This document shows, piece by piece, positions 45,767 through 53,706 of a DNA stretch of 64,000 nt (positions are counted from its first letter, which is position 1; every line of letters begins with the position of its first letter). The stretch is from Xiheimicrobium sp033763395 (GTDB lineage: Bacteria; Myxococcota; Myxococcia; Myxococcales; Myxococcaceae): contig JANRKQ010000062.1 of assembly GCA_033763395.1 (NCBI GenBank), positions 1-64,000 of the forward strand, given 5' to 3'. Position numbers and translations under genes: made by a program. Under the pieces are notes generated by a model. That model did not search any database. It was not told the DNA's origin and worked only from the letters and a program-made list of their open reading frames with translations.

Positions 45767-46990
45767 TCAGTCGCCCACGTACGAGACGCGCACGGTTTCG
45801 ATGATGAACTTCAGCGCCTTCTTCACCACCTCGGTGTCCGGGTCGCGCACGACGATGTAGCCGTCACCTTCGTAGCTGTCGCTGCGCATGGCGCCGAGCG
45901 TCGGGAGCTTCGCCTCGGCGATGTACTTGCCGACCGCCTCGTGCGTCTCGCGGACGCCGGTGACGTGCGCGACGCGGCCGTGGCCCATGCCGCGCAGAAA
46001 GGCCGAGCCCACCGCGTACTTGCGCTCGGTCTTCGCCTCGAAGACGCCGTCGACGACGGCTCGCGCCCAGGCCCGGTAGAGGTCGAAGTCGTGCGCCAGG
46101 CCCGTCATCAGGCTGATGTTGGCGCCGGGAGGCCGCTGCGCAATCTCACCGATGGCGAGGCTGCCGTCGGGGCGCTGGAACCACTCCATGTGGGTGACGC
46201 CGTCCTTGAGGCCGAGGGCCTCGATGGCGCCCCACCCGATGCGGCGCGCCTGGTCGTACTCGCGCCCCGAGACGTCCCGCGGCAGCAGGCAGCACCACTG
46301 AATCCACGGGTTCTCGACGGCCTCGAGGCAGGTGGGCAGGTAGTGCGAGATGGAGTGCAGCTTCACCTCGCCGCCCACCGTGATGGTCTCGAAGGAGAAC
46401 TCGCGGCCGCGCAGGAACTCCTCGGCCAGCACCTCGCGGCCGTGGCCGACGCCGAGGCTGTTCAAGGTGGTGAGGAGCTGACCCACGTTGCGGATGCGGA
46501 AGGTCGACTTGGCGCCCATGCCCTGCACGGGCTTGAGCACCATCGGGAAGCCGACACGCTCAGCGAAGGCCTTCGCGTCGGAGAGCGAGCGCAGAATGGC
46601 GTTGCGGGCCACCGGCAGGCCGGCCTTCGCCAGCGCGGCCTTCATGCGCGACTTGTCGCGGAACAGCTCGGCCACCTGGGGTGACGTGCCCTCGACGCCG
46701 AAGTGGGCGCGCACCTCGGCGAGCTGCACCTGCACCGCCTCGAGGATGCCGACGATGCGGAAGGGCTGGCCGTACCGGCGCTTGAGCTCGGCGACCCCCT
46801 CGATGAGCGAGGTGGTGTCGAGCGGGCGCTCCACCCGCACCACGTCGTCGTAGACGCGGCCCTCGTCTCCGGGCGGCGGCGTGTGGACGACGCCGAGCAC
46901 GCGCACGTCGGACAGGCGGGCGACGGCGCGCACGAAGCGCTGCGTCACCTCGGCGGGAAACGGCGCGACGAAGACGATGTTCCTTGGCAC
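45767..46990 (-). CDS. ATP-grasp enzyme
   Basis: A 407-residue cytosolic enzyme of the ATP-grasp superfamily (carboxylate-amine/thiol ligases). Visible features are RDKSRMKAALAKAGLPVAR, the ATP-binding strand FPMVLKPVQGMGAKST, EEFLRGREFSFET, and HMEWFQRP with IGEIAQRPPGANI (metal-binding Glu and Asn). The substrate is unknown. Relatives join amino acids or make peptide-like metabolites. It is transcribed away from the NtrC-like regulator. Confidence 0.88.
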   Translation of the reverse strand: MPRNIVFVAPFPAEVTQRFVRAVARLSDVRVLGVVHTPPPGDEGRVYDDVVRVERPLDTTSLIEGVAELKRRYGQPFRIVGILEAVQVQLAEVRAHFGVEGTSPQVAELFRDKSRMKAALAKAGLPVARNAILRSLSDAKAFAERVGFPMVLKPVQGMGAKSTFRIRNVGQLLTTLNSLGVGHGREVLAEEFLRGREFSFETITVGGEVKLHSISHYLPTCLEAVENPWIQWCCLLPRDVSGREYDQARRIGWGAIEALGLKDGVTHMEWFQRPDGSLAIGEIAQRPPGANISLMTGLAHDFDLYRAWARAVVDGVFEAKTERKYAVGSAFLRGMGHGRVAHVTGVRETHEAVGKYIAEAKLPTLGAMRSDSYEGDGYIVVRDPDTEVVKKALKFIIETVRVSYVGD

Positions 46991-47267
46991 GGCGCGCGAC
47001 TGTACCCGCAGCGCGCCGATGGAGCGCGGTCAATTCCATTCGACGCGGTCGGTGCGCTGACAGGCCGCCGGGGAGACGGCGCCGCGACGAAGCATGGTGA
47101 AGACGCCTGCACCTGACGCACCGTCGGGCTCGAGCCACGCCGTCGACGGACTCCGCGCGGCCCAAACACCTTCGACGGGTCGCCGCGCACCCCACCGCCG
47201 ACGCCAGCGAGTGGACCGGGCGCGCCGCCCGTCGACTCCCGCCGCCGACGGAGTTACACGTTTCTTC

Positions 47268-48686
47268 GTGGACGCTCCCCAGCCACCCGCCAGCAAGGGC
47301 CGCCTGCTCGTCGTCGACGACCAGCGCAACATGCGCGCCACCACCGCGTTGCTCCTGCGCGCCGACGGCTTCACGGTCGACGAGGCGGGCGCGGGAGACG
47401 AGGCGCTCGCGCTGCTCGCCCAGCGCTCGTACGACCTGCTGCTGACCGACCTCAAGATGGAGCCGATGGACGGCATCAGCCTGCTGAAAAAGGCGCTCGA
47501 GACCTCGAGCGGCCTGCAGGTCATCGTGATGACGGCCTACGGCAGCATCGAGACGGCCGTCGAAGCCGTGCGCTCGGGCGCCTACGACTATATCACCAAG
47601 CCCTTCAAGGACGGTGAGCTCGTCTACCGCGTCCAGAAGGCGCTCGAGCGCGCGCGGCTGCTCCGCACCGTCGACACCTTCGCCGGAGAGTTCAAGCAGC
47701 GGCACGGGCTGTCGGCGCTGGTGGGCACCTCACCCGCGATGCGCGACCTCACCACCCGCATCTCACGCGTCGCCACCAGCGACGCTACGGTGCTCGTCAT
47801 CGGCGAGTCCGGCACGGGCAAGGAGCTCGTCGCCCGCGCGCTGCACGCCCTGTCGAACCGCAACAAGGCGCCCTTCGTGCCGGTGAACTGCGCCGCCATC
47901 ACCGAGAGCCTCCTCGAAAGCGAGCTCTTCGGCCACGCGCGCGGCGCCTTCACCGGCGCGGTCAAGGCCCGGCGCGGCCTCTTCGAAGAAGCGCACGGCG
48001 GCACCTTGTTCATCGACGAGGTGACCGAGACGAGCGGCGCCTTCCAGTCGAAGCTGCTGCGCGCGCTGCAGGAGCACGAGATTCGCCGCGTGGGTGAGAA
48101 CACCAGCATCTCGGTCGACGTGCGCGTCGTCGCCGCGTCGAACCGCGACATCGAGAAGGACGTCGCCGACAAGCGCTTCCGGCAAGACCTCTTCTACCGC
48201 CTCGCGGTGGTGACGCTGAACGTGCCCCCGCTGCGCGAGCGCCTCGAAGACGTGCCGCTGCTGGCCCAGCACTTCCTCGAGCGCGCCAACAGCCGCAACC
48301 GGCACCCGCGGCGCCTGTCGGCGGGCGCCATCGAGCGCCTCATGGGCTACACGTTTCCCGGCAACGTGCGGGAGCTCGAGAACCTCGTCGAGCAGGCCGC
48401 CGCGCTGGCGGAGGCTGATGAGCTGTCGGCCGACGACTTTCCGCTCAAGAAGAAGTCTGGTGACGCTGGGGCCATGCCGTCGCCGGTTCCGTTCGCGGGA
48501 GGCGATCTGGTGACGCTCGCCGACGCGGTGAACGAGGCCGAGAAGAAGGCCATTCAAGTGGCGCTCGAACGGCTGCCCGACCTGGGTCGCGTCGCGGAAG
48601 TGCTTGGAGTTTCGACGACGACGCTCTGGCGAAAGATGAAACGGCTGGGCCTCAAGACGAGCGCCGAACCGCCGCCCGAGGCCTGA
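47268..48686 (+). CDS. NtrC-family response regulator (sigma54 activator), PxrR-like by context
   Basis: A 472-residue enhancer-binding protein. The receiver domain (about 10-125) has the acidic pair Asp17/Asp18, phosphoacceptor Asp61, Thr89 and Lys111. The AAA+ domain has Walker A GESGTGKE (179-186) and the sigma54-contact motif GAFTGA (226-231). A Fis-type helix-turn-helix (VAEVLGVSTTTLWRKMKRLGL) is at the C-terminus. All residues for phosphorylation and sigma54 activation are present. GTG at 47268 starts the receiver. No cognate histidine kinase lies nearby. The next element is a sigma54 promoter and small RNA, so this is probably their direct activator. Confidence 0.93.
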   Translation: MDAPQPPASKGRLLVVDDQRNMRATTALLLRADGFTVDEAGAGDEALALLAQRSYDLLLTDLKMEPMDGISLLKKALETSSGLQVIVMTAYGSIETAVEAVRSGAYDYITKPFKDGELVYRVQKALERARLLRTVDTFAGEFKQRHGLSALVGTSPAMRDLTTRISRVATSDATVLVIGESGTGKELVARALHALSNRNKAPFVPVNCAAITESLLESELFGHARGAFTGAVKARRGLFEEAHGGTLFIDEVTETSGAFQSKLLRALQEHEIRRVGENTSISVDVRVVAASNRDIEKDVADKRFRQDLFYRLAVVTLNVPPLRERLEDVPLLAQHFLERANSRNRHPRRLSAGAIERLMGYTFPGNVRELENLVEQAAALAEADELSADDFPLKKKSGDAGAMPSPVPFAGGDLVTLADAVNEAEKKAIQVALERLPDLGRVAEVLGVSTTTLWRKMKRLGLKTSAEPPPEA

Positions 48687-48774
48687 TCGAGATCATTCGT
48701 TCCTGAACGACGGCTCAACCGTTGAGATTTATTTCTGTTTTTCAGTGATGAAAGGTGGGGTTGCAGCCCTGCAA
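48684..48774. promoter_or_regulatory. Cluster of short inverted repeats, candidate activator-binding sites
   Basis: Four perfect short palindromes lie within 91 nt: TGATC-GA-GATCA (48684-48695), TCGTTC-CT-GAACGA (48697-48710), CTCAAC-C-GTTGAG (48714-48726) and TTGCAG-CC-CTGCAA (48761-48774). They lie about 80-170 nt upstream of the predicted transcription start, the usual distance for enhancer sites of NtrC-type regulators. The four sequences differ, so not all can be sites for the same protein. Confidence 0.5.
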
Positions 48775-48828
48775 AGCCGGAGAGCCCATGGAACCCGCTA
48801 AGTGTCTGAATTGAAAAGCACTCCGGCG

Positions 48829-48844
48829 TGGCATGTGACTGGCA
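48829..48844 (+). promoter_or_regulatory. Sigma54 (-24/-12) promoter
   Basis: TGGCATGTGACTGGCA matches the sigma54 consensus TGGCACGNNNNTTGCA, with GG at -24 and GC at -12 at exact spacing. Two mismatches are seen (T for C at -21, G for T in TTGCA). The predicted start is near 48855. It lies 143 nt downstream of the sigma54 activator gene and drives the small RNA. Confidence 0.8.
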
Positions 48845-48854
48845 AAGCTGTTGG

Positions 48855-48976
48855 TCGGCTCGACGAATTCGAGGTTGAAGGAGGTTCCCCCCCACCACTT
48901 CAGCAGCCTCGTCGGGCTGGCAGTTTGAGAAGACCCGCGGCTCGGAACCTCACGGTTCCGGGCCGCCTTCTTTTTT
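48855..48976 (+). ncRNA. Pxr-like sigma54-dependent small RNA (predicted)
   Basis: Predicted RNA of about 122 nt, from the start deduced from the sigma54 element to the intrinsic terminator. The 5' part can fold with GCTCGACGA (48858-48866) against TCGTCGGGC (48909-48917), and TTGAAG (48875-48880) against CTTCAG (48898-48903), around a C-rich loop (48887-48896) that could pair with Shine-Dalgarno sequences. It lies after an NtrC-type regulator and has no coding frame of note. In Myxococcus xanthus the developmental sRNA Pxr is sigma54-dependent and lies next to its NtrC-like regulator PxrR. That layout, not sequence identity, is the basis for the name. Confidence 0.7.
48937..48976 (+). terminator. 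Strong intrinsic terminator of the small RNA
   Basis: A 13-bp stem (GCGGCTCGGAACC at 48937-48949 with GGTTCCGGGCCGC at 48954-48966, one G-U pair) closes a TCAC loop and is followed by a U-rich tract (TTCTTTTTT, 48968-48976). It is the most convincing rho-independent terminator in the window. Confidence 0.9.
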
Positions 48977-49217
48977 CCGCGCCTCAGAACCAACCGGGGC
49001 GCAGCCATCCCTTCCTCGCAGACGGCCGCACAGCGCCTGCCCGCTTCGCGCAAGCCAGGACTCCGACAGACACTCCTCTCGTATCGCTCCGTGGTGTTCA
49101 TGCGAACGGCGTGACGCCTTCGGCGGTCGTGGCCTCCGACCTGAACCCGGGCGACGCCGCGCTGGCGACCAGGCCCCCCGCGCAGCAGAATCGGAGGTCT
49201 CGTTCGGAGGAGCCTGC

Positions 49218-50294
49218 CTGACCTCTGCTTCCCCCGCTGCGCACGCGCCAGTCTGGAGCCGCAACCTCGTCAGCCGCTGGCGGCGAACGCGCGCGCAGGA
49301 GGTCGCCTTTCGCCAGCTCCACGCCCTCACGCACGCCGGCATCGCGCTGCCCACCGCCTTCGTTCAACTGCGAACGTACGCGCCCAACGACGCCACGGCG
49401 CGCGCGTTCTCGGCCATCGCGGCGTCCGTGGCGAAGGGCAAAAGCCTCGGAGACGCGCTGCGCCAGCACCTCGACGTCTTCGAGCCCGAGCAGGTCGAGC
49501 TGCTGTCGGCCGCGGAGCACGCAGGCTCGCTCGACCGGGTGCTGCAGGCGCTCGCCGGGCACCTCGAGGCCGTGCGCCGGCTGCGGTGGAAGGCCTTTCT
49601 GATGCTGTTGTGGCCCGCCTACCTCGTCGGCGTGCTCGTCTTCCTGGGGCCGCTCGTCGACAGCAGCGCCGGCGTCAGCTCCCTCGATGGCCTCGTCGGC
49701 GGCTGGCTGGCCGGGGTGGCGCGGCGCCTGGTGATGCTGGGCGTCCTCGGGGCGGCCGTCGCCGTCTCGCCCGTCGTCATCGCCCTGCTGGGCCTCGAGC
49801 GGCCGGTCGACGCGGTGCTGCTTCAGCTCCCCGGCGTCGGGGGCGCGCTGCGCGGGCTCGCCGCGTCACGGGCGCTGTTGACGCTCGGCCTGGCGCTCTC
49901 CGCGGGCCTCGAGGTCGCCAGCGCCGTGCGCGCGGCCCTCGTGTCGACCGCGCGGGCTTCGCTGGTGGTGCACGCCGATGACGTCGTCGCGCGGGTGCGG
50001 GCCGGCTCGACGCTCACCGAGGCGCTGGCGCTCGCCGGGCTGTTCGACCGCGAGACGCTGGGGCAGCTCGCCGTCGCCGAGACGACGGGGACGCTGGACG
50101 AGACGCTGACGCGGCTGGCGCCCGAGGTGAGCGAGCGGAGCCTGCGCGCCGTGCGCACCCTCGTCATCGTGGTGGCCGCGCTCATCGCGATGGGCGCGCT
50201 GCTGCTCCTCGTGCGCTCGCTGCTGGGAGCGGTCTTCGGAAACCTCAAGTCCTACTACGACACCATCGGAGGCCAGCCGCCCGGGGGGAGCTGA
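49218..50294 (+). CDS. Orphan GspF/PilC-like inner-membrane protein, probable CTG start
   Basis: A 358-residue protein of the type II secretion/type IV pilus platform family (T2SSF). Two domains are visible: the first around FRQLHALTHAGIALPTAF and VELLSAAEHAGSLDRVL, the second around ASRALLTLGLALSAGLEVA and LGQLAVAETTGTLDETL, each followed by membrane helices. The family match extends about 70 residues upstream of the first standard start (GTG 49428). The only codon there with a Shine-Dalgarno is CTG 49218, with GGAGGAG 5 nt before it. No other secretion genes are nearby, so its partners must be elsewhere. Confidence 0.8.
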   Translation: MTSASPAAHAPVWSRNLVSRWRRTRAQEVAFRQLHALTHAGIALPTAFVQLRTYAPNDATARAFSAIAASVAKGKSLGDALRQHLDVFEPEQVELLSAAEHAGSLDRVLQALAGHLEAVRRLRWKAFLMLLWPAYLVGVLVFLGPLVDSSAGVSSLDGLVGGWLAGVARRLVMLGVLGAAVAVSPVVIALLGLERPVDAVLLQLPGVGGALRGLAASRALLTLGLALSAGLEVASAVRAALVSTARASLVVHADDVVARVRAGSTLTEALALAGLFDRETLGQLAVAETTGTLDETLTRLAPEVSERSLRAVRTLVIVVAALIAMGALLLLVRSLLGAVFGNLKSYYDTIGGQPPGGS

Positions 50295-50300
50295 ACTCGT

Positions 50301-50672
50301 TCACCGGATGGTCTGCAGCCCGTTCTGGAACTCCTGCCAGCTGACGCCGCCGCTGCGGTTGCCGTCGAAGCGGTCCATCAACGCGTTGACGTAGGCGCCG
50401 CGCGTGAGCCCACTGCCCACGCCCGCGTCGGACAGGAGGCTGCGAACACCGGCCGGACCGACCTCTCGGGCGCCACCGGCGTAGTGGCGAAAGGCGGCCT
50501 GGTAGTCGCCACCGAAGCGCGAGGTGACGAGCCGGTCGACGCGCTGAGCTACGTCCCTCGCGCGCGGGTCGCTCGTCGAGACGGCGTTGTGGAGGCGCTC
50601 CCTGGCGCCAGGGCTCGCGTTCAGGCCCGTGGTGGTGGTGCGTGCGGCATGTCCGAGCGCGGCGACTGGCAT
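50301..50672 (-). CDS. Small EF-hand-like protein
   Basis: A 123-residue soluble protein. The C-terminal MDRFDGNRSGGVSWQEF contains a 12-residue EF-hand-like loop (Asp, Asn, Ser, Gly, Val, Glu at usual positions). A helical region precedes it. The N-terminus is polar (MPVAALGHAART) with no signal peptide. Probably calcium binding; the role is unknown. ATG at 50672 was chosen. Confidence 0.75.
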   Translation of the reverse strand: MPVAALGHAARTTTTGLNASPGARERLHNAVSTSDPRARDVAQRVDRLVTSRFGGDYQAAFRHYAGGAREVGPAGVRSLLSDAGVGSGLTRGAYVNALMDRFDGNRSGGVSWQEFQNGLQTIR

Positions 50673-51089
50673 GTTCTGCCTCCGTGAGGTGGGTGCTGAA
50701 GGAGGTGTCGGCCGGTGTCCCACGCTCGTCCCCACCGTCGGCTGCATCGCCAGACTACAACCTGTGGCTTCGGCGACGGCCCCGCGCTCGCGCAACGCTG
50801 GCTTCGCGTCCCACCGTCGGGTCCCCAGCCTCGCGCGCTGGAGGCGGACGCCCGGGGCCCGTGACGTCCTGCTCCGGGCGGGCCGGCGTGGTGAGCGCTG
50901 GCGCTGCAGGTCGACGCGGGCCCTGAATGCGCATGACACCCGAGCATGGGCCCGTGTGCCGGCCACGACGGTGCTCTCGACGGTGGAGGTCCTCGTCGCC
51001 TGGTGGAAGCCCCGCCTGGCCATGGCCTTCGCCTTCGCCTTCGCTGGCGGGCTCGTCGCCATCGGCCCGACCCTCGCAACGGGGCTTCG
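50673..51089. other. Gene-free interval
   Basis: No supported gene in this 417-nt interval between two minus-strand genes. A plus-strand frame encodes a hydrophobic stretch (LAMAFAFAFAGGLVAIGP, near 51018-51070), but it lacks a good start and overlaps the next gene antisense. The promoter of the EF-hand gene should lie near its left-hand end. Confidence 0.4.
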
Positions 51090-52226
51090 TCAGGTGGCGA
51101 AGCGCTCGATGGGTGGCAGCGGAAAGGTGGTGAGGTGCCCTTCGCCGAGCTCGACGGTGCGCCGCCAGTAGAGCATGCCCGCCTTGAGGGCCGCGCCCCG
51201 ACCGCCAGGGAGCCTCCGCACGGCCGCCTCGAGCGGACGGATGAACGCCTTCACCATCGCGGGCGCCAGCGTCCACGCGCCTGCGGGCAGCCCCAACGCA
51301 GCGGCCTTCTCGGGCCCCACGAAGTGCCGCGTCAGCGCACGGGAGAAGGCCACGTACGCCTCGGGGGCGCCGCGCTCCTTCGCGCTGTCGATGAGGGCGT
51401 TGGTGAGGCGCCGTGAGTCCTCATCGGGCGGGGCCTGCGTCGCCTCGATGAGCTCCCACACCAGGTCCGCGTCGGCGCGACAGGTGGGCAACAGCTCCGG
51501 GTCGACGCCCATGACGACGCCGACGGCCCGCCAGAGGTGGAAGAGGTCGGCCTCTTCTGCCTGGGACACGTTGGCGCCCAGCTGGCGCAGGCCGTCGACG
51601 AGCTCGCGGGAGAACAACAGAATCGTGCCGGCCATGTCGTACTGGTTGATGGGCAGCCCCCACTCGGCCGTTCGCCAGCGGGGCGAGTGTCGCAGGCCCA
51701 GCCGCACGCGCGCGTGCATGAGGCGCACGCGCACCGTCGTCGCGAAGCCTTCACCGAAGCGGTCCATGCCGCCGGGCAACGAGACGGCCTCGACGAAGCG
51801 AGACGTCTCTCCGAGCCTTCGCGTGGTGTCCTCGGTGAGGCGCGCCGAGAAGGCGAGCGGCTTGTTGCCCGCGGGGCTGCAGTAGCCGGTGACGAGCGAC
51901 TTGAAGCCCAACGACAGGCCGCTCAAGAGCCCGTGCCTCAAGACCACCTCGCCTCCACGCTCGGCGCGCGCCGGGTCGAACCAGACGGGCACGCGGCACA
52001 GCGAGGCCTCGAGCGCGGAGAGTGGCTCAGGGAGCCCGTTCCGTCGGCCGGCAAGGAGGTCGGCGACGAGGGCCTCCTGCTCGGCGCGCGGGCGGCGGGA
52101 GAGGTGGGCGACCGCGGCGTCGGCCAGCGGGTCATCAGCGAGCAGGAACTCGCCCATGCGTCGAACGCGATGCGTTCCAAAGCGGGAGCTGGCGAGGTCG
52201 GCGTGAACGAAGCGGGTGGGAAACAC
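51090..52226 (-). CDS. MpaB/Lcp-type oxygenase (DUF2236 family)
   Basis: A 378-residue enzyme related to the fungal oxygenase MpaB and bacterial latex-clearing protein, which use a b-type haem. Typical features are the early Arg/Phe region (RFGTHRV), the RLMHARVR helix with conserved His, GLPINQYDMAGT and the LFHLWRAVG segment. It probably cleaves or oxidises an unsaturated lipid-like substrate. GTG at 52226 starts the conserved part. It is a single gene. Confidence 0.85.
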   Translation of the reverse strand: MFPTRFVHADLASSRFGTHRVRRMGEFLLADDPLADAAVAHLSRRPRAEQEALVADLLAGRRNGLPEPLSALEASLCRVPVWFDPARAERGGEVVLRHGLLSGLSLGFKSLVTGYCSPAGNKPLAFSARLTEDTTRRLGETSRFVEAVSLPGGMDRFGEGFATTVRVRLMHARVRLGLRHSPRWRTAEWGLPINQYDMAGTILLFSRELVDGLRQLGANVSQAEEADLFHLWRAVGVVMGVDPELLPTCRADADLVWELIEATQAPPDEDSRRLTNALIDSAKERGAPEAYVAFSRALTRHFVGPEKAAALGLPAGAWTLAPAMVKAFIRPLEAAVRRLPGGRGAALKAGMLYWRRTVELGEGHLTTFPLPPIERFAT

Positions 52227-52377
52227 GCGCCGAGCTTAACGGCCTCGAGCCCTGGCGACCGCGAGGCCTGCAGCCGGGGTGATGCGTGTCAGCAGCGCGG
52301 CCGCTCGCGCTCGGTCGGACCCGGGCATCGCACGGCCACCGCTGCGCCAAAGAGAGGTCCGTGAGTACCGCGAGGCC

Positions 52378-52689
52378 TCACGGGGCCGGGCGCTGCTCGT
52401 ACCAGTCCTCATGGAGCGACCACTCGCTGCACTTGAGGCACGCCGTCCACACCCAGTGGTACGAGCAGACCGGGCACACGCCGCGGGTGTCGAAGGTGTT
52501 CCACACGCCCTGCTGGCACTTCGAGCAATACCAGCGGTCCGACTTGCGCGGCTCCCAGCGGCACTTCGGGCACCGAATGCGCGCGCCGCCGTCCCGCCGG
52601 CCGAGGAGCGTGTCGACGACCTTCTTCACGGCGCCGTCGGGCGCGTCGCCTTCGAGGGCCACGAGGTGGAGGAGGGAGCGCCGCATCAT
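52378..52689 (-). CDS. Zinc-ribbon protein
   Basis: A 103-residue protein with four CxxC pairs: CPKC, CSKC, CPVC and CLKC, arranged as two zinc ribbons. The N-terminal 35 residues are helical. It starts 4 nt after the stop of the upstream kinase and is co-transcribed with it, which suggests a role in the same signalling pathway. No exact family is recognised. Confidence 0.85.
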   Translation of the reverse strand: MMRRSLLHLVALEGDAPDGAVKKVVDTLLGRRDGGARIRCPKCRWEPRKSDRWYCSKCQQGVWNTFDTRGVCPVCSYHWVWTACLKCSEWSLHEDWYEQRPAP

Positions 52690-52693
52690 CGCC

Positions 52694-53629
52694 TCACACG
52701 AGCAGGCCCAGCACCGACTCGAGCCACTCCTGCACCTGCCGGCCCGTGGGCAGTTGGTTGTGGTCGAGCGCCCAGGCGAACAGTGGCCCGGCGAACTCGC
52801 CCGCGCTGCGGTAGCGCTGCCGCAAGTCGGGCGTGAGCGCCTTCTGGATGACGACGGCCAGCGGCTTGTCGACGTAGTCGGGGATGGAGAGCTTCGCCGC
52901 GCGGATGCGGTTCATGATGTCCTGCTCGCTGGCGCCCTCGTCCTGGAACGGGTGGTAGCCCACCACCAGCTCGTGCAGCATCACGCCCACGGCCCACAGG
53001 TCGCTCGCGGGGCCCAGCGGCTGGCCGGTAATCTGCTCGGGCGACAGGTACGACAGCTTGCCCGCGGCGATGCCCTCGCCCGGCCCGATGTCGATGTGCC
53101 CCGACGACGCCACGCCGAAGTCACCGAGCTTCACGTCGCCCGCGCCCGAGAAGAAGACGTTGGCCGGGTTCACGTCGGAGTGCACCAGCGATAGCGGCGT
53201 GCCCGTGCGCGTGGTGGCGGTGTGAAAGTACGAGAGCGCGCGCAGCACCTCGATGCAGATGTGCACGCCCATGCCGAGCGGAAAGCCCTTCATCTGCCGG
53301 CGGTGCGCTTCCATCACCTCGCGCAGGTCGCCGCCGATGAGGAACTCCATGGCGATGAACTGCCGGCCGAACGCCGCGCCCGTCTCGAGCATGCGCACGA
53401 GGTTGGGGTGCGAGAGCAGCCCCATCAGGTCGGCCTCGTCGGCGAACTTGTCTTCGGGCACGCCCTTGCGCATCAGCTTGAGCGCGACGTTGAGCTGATC
53501 GCCCTTCTCGTCGATGGCCTCGGCGAGGAACACCTCGGCCATGCCGCCCTGGCCCAGCCGGGAGCGGATGATGTAGCGCCCGAAGCGCCCGCTGGGCACC
53601 TCGACGGCCTGAACGGGCGAGCCAGCCAT
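52694..53629 (-). CDS. Ser/Thr protein kinase with atypical catalytic loop
   Basis: A 311-residue soluble kinase with no membrane segment. The glycine loop LGQGGMAEVF (25-34), catalytic Lys51 in VALKL, DFG (170-172) and LSPEQ are intact. The catalytic loop is HSDVNPANV (150-158), with Ser for Arg and Asn for Lys of HRDxKxxN. The Asp is kept, so activity is possible but should be tested. The C-terminal helical part ends shortly after the kinase core. It is followed by the zinc-ribbon gene (4 nt gap) and is divergent from the kinase at 53707. Confidence 0.88.
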   Translation of the reverse strand: MAGSPVQAVEVPSGRFGRYIIRSRLGQGGMAEVFLAEAIDEKGDQLNVALKLMRKGVPEDKFADEADLMGLLSHPNLVRMLETGAAFGRQFIAMEFLIGGDLREVMEAHRRQMKGFPLGMGVHICIEVLRALSYFHTATTRTGTPLSLVHSDVNPANVFFSGAGDVKLGDFGVASSGHIDIGPGEGIAAGKLSYLSPEQITGQPLGPASDLWAVGVMLHELVVGYHPFQDEGASEQDIMNRIRAAKLSIPDYVDKPLAVVIQKALTPDLRQRYRSAGEFAGPLFAWALDHNQLPTGRQVQEWLESVLGLLV

Positions 53630-53706
53630 GCGGGTGCGGCGGACTGTAGCCCTGACGACGCGCGGCTTTCACGCGTTTTGGCTCGTCCGCTCGGCTAGAC
53701 TTCGCC

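Noticed and set aside
51018..51070. Hydrophobic plus-strand stretch upstream of the MpaB-type gene
   Set aside because: No start signal and it runs antisense into a supported gene.
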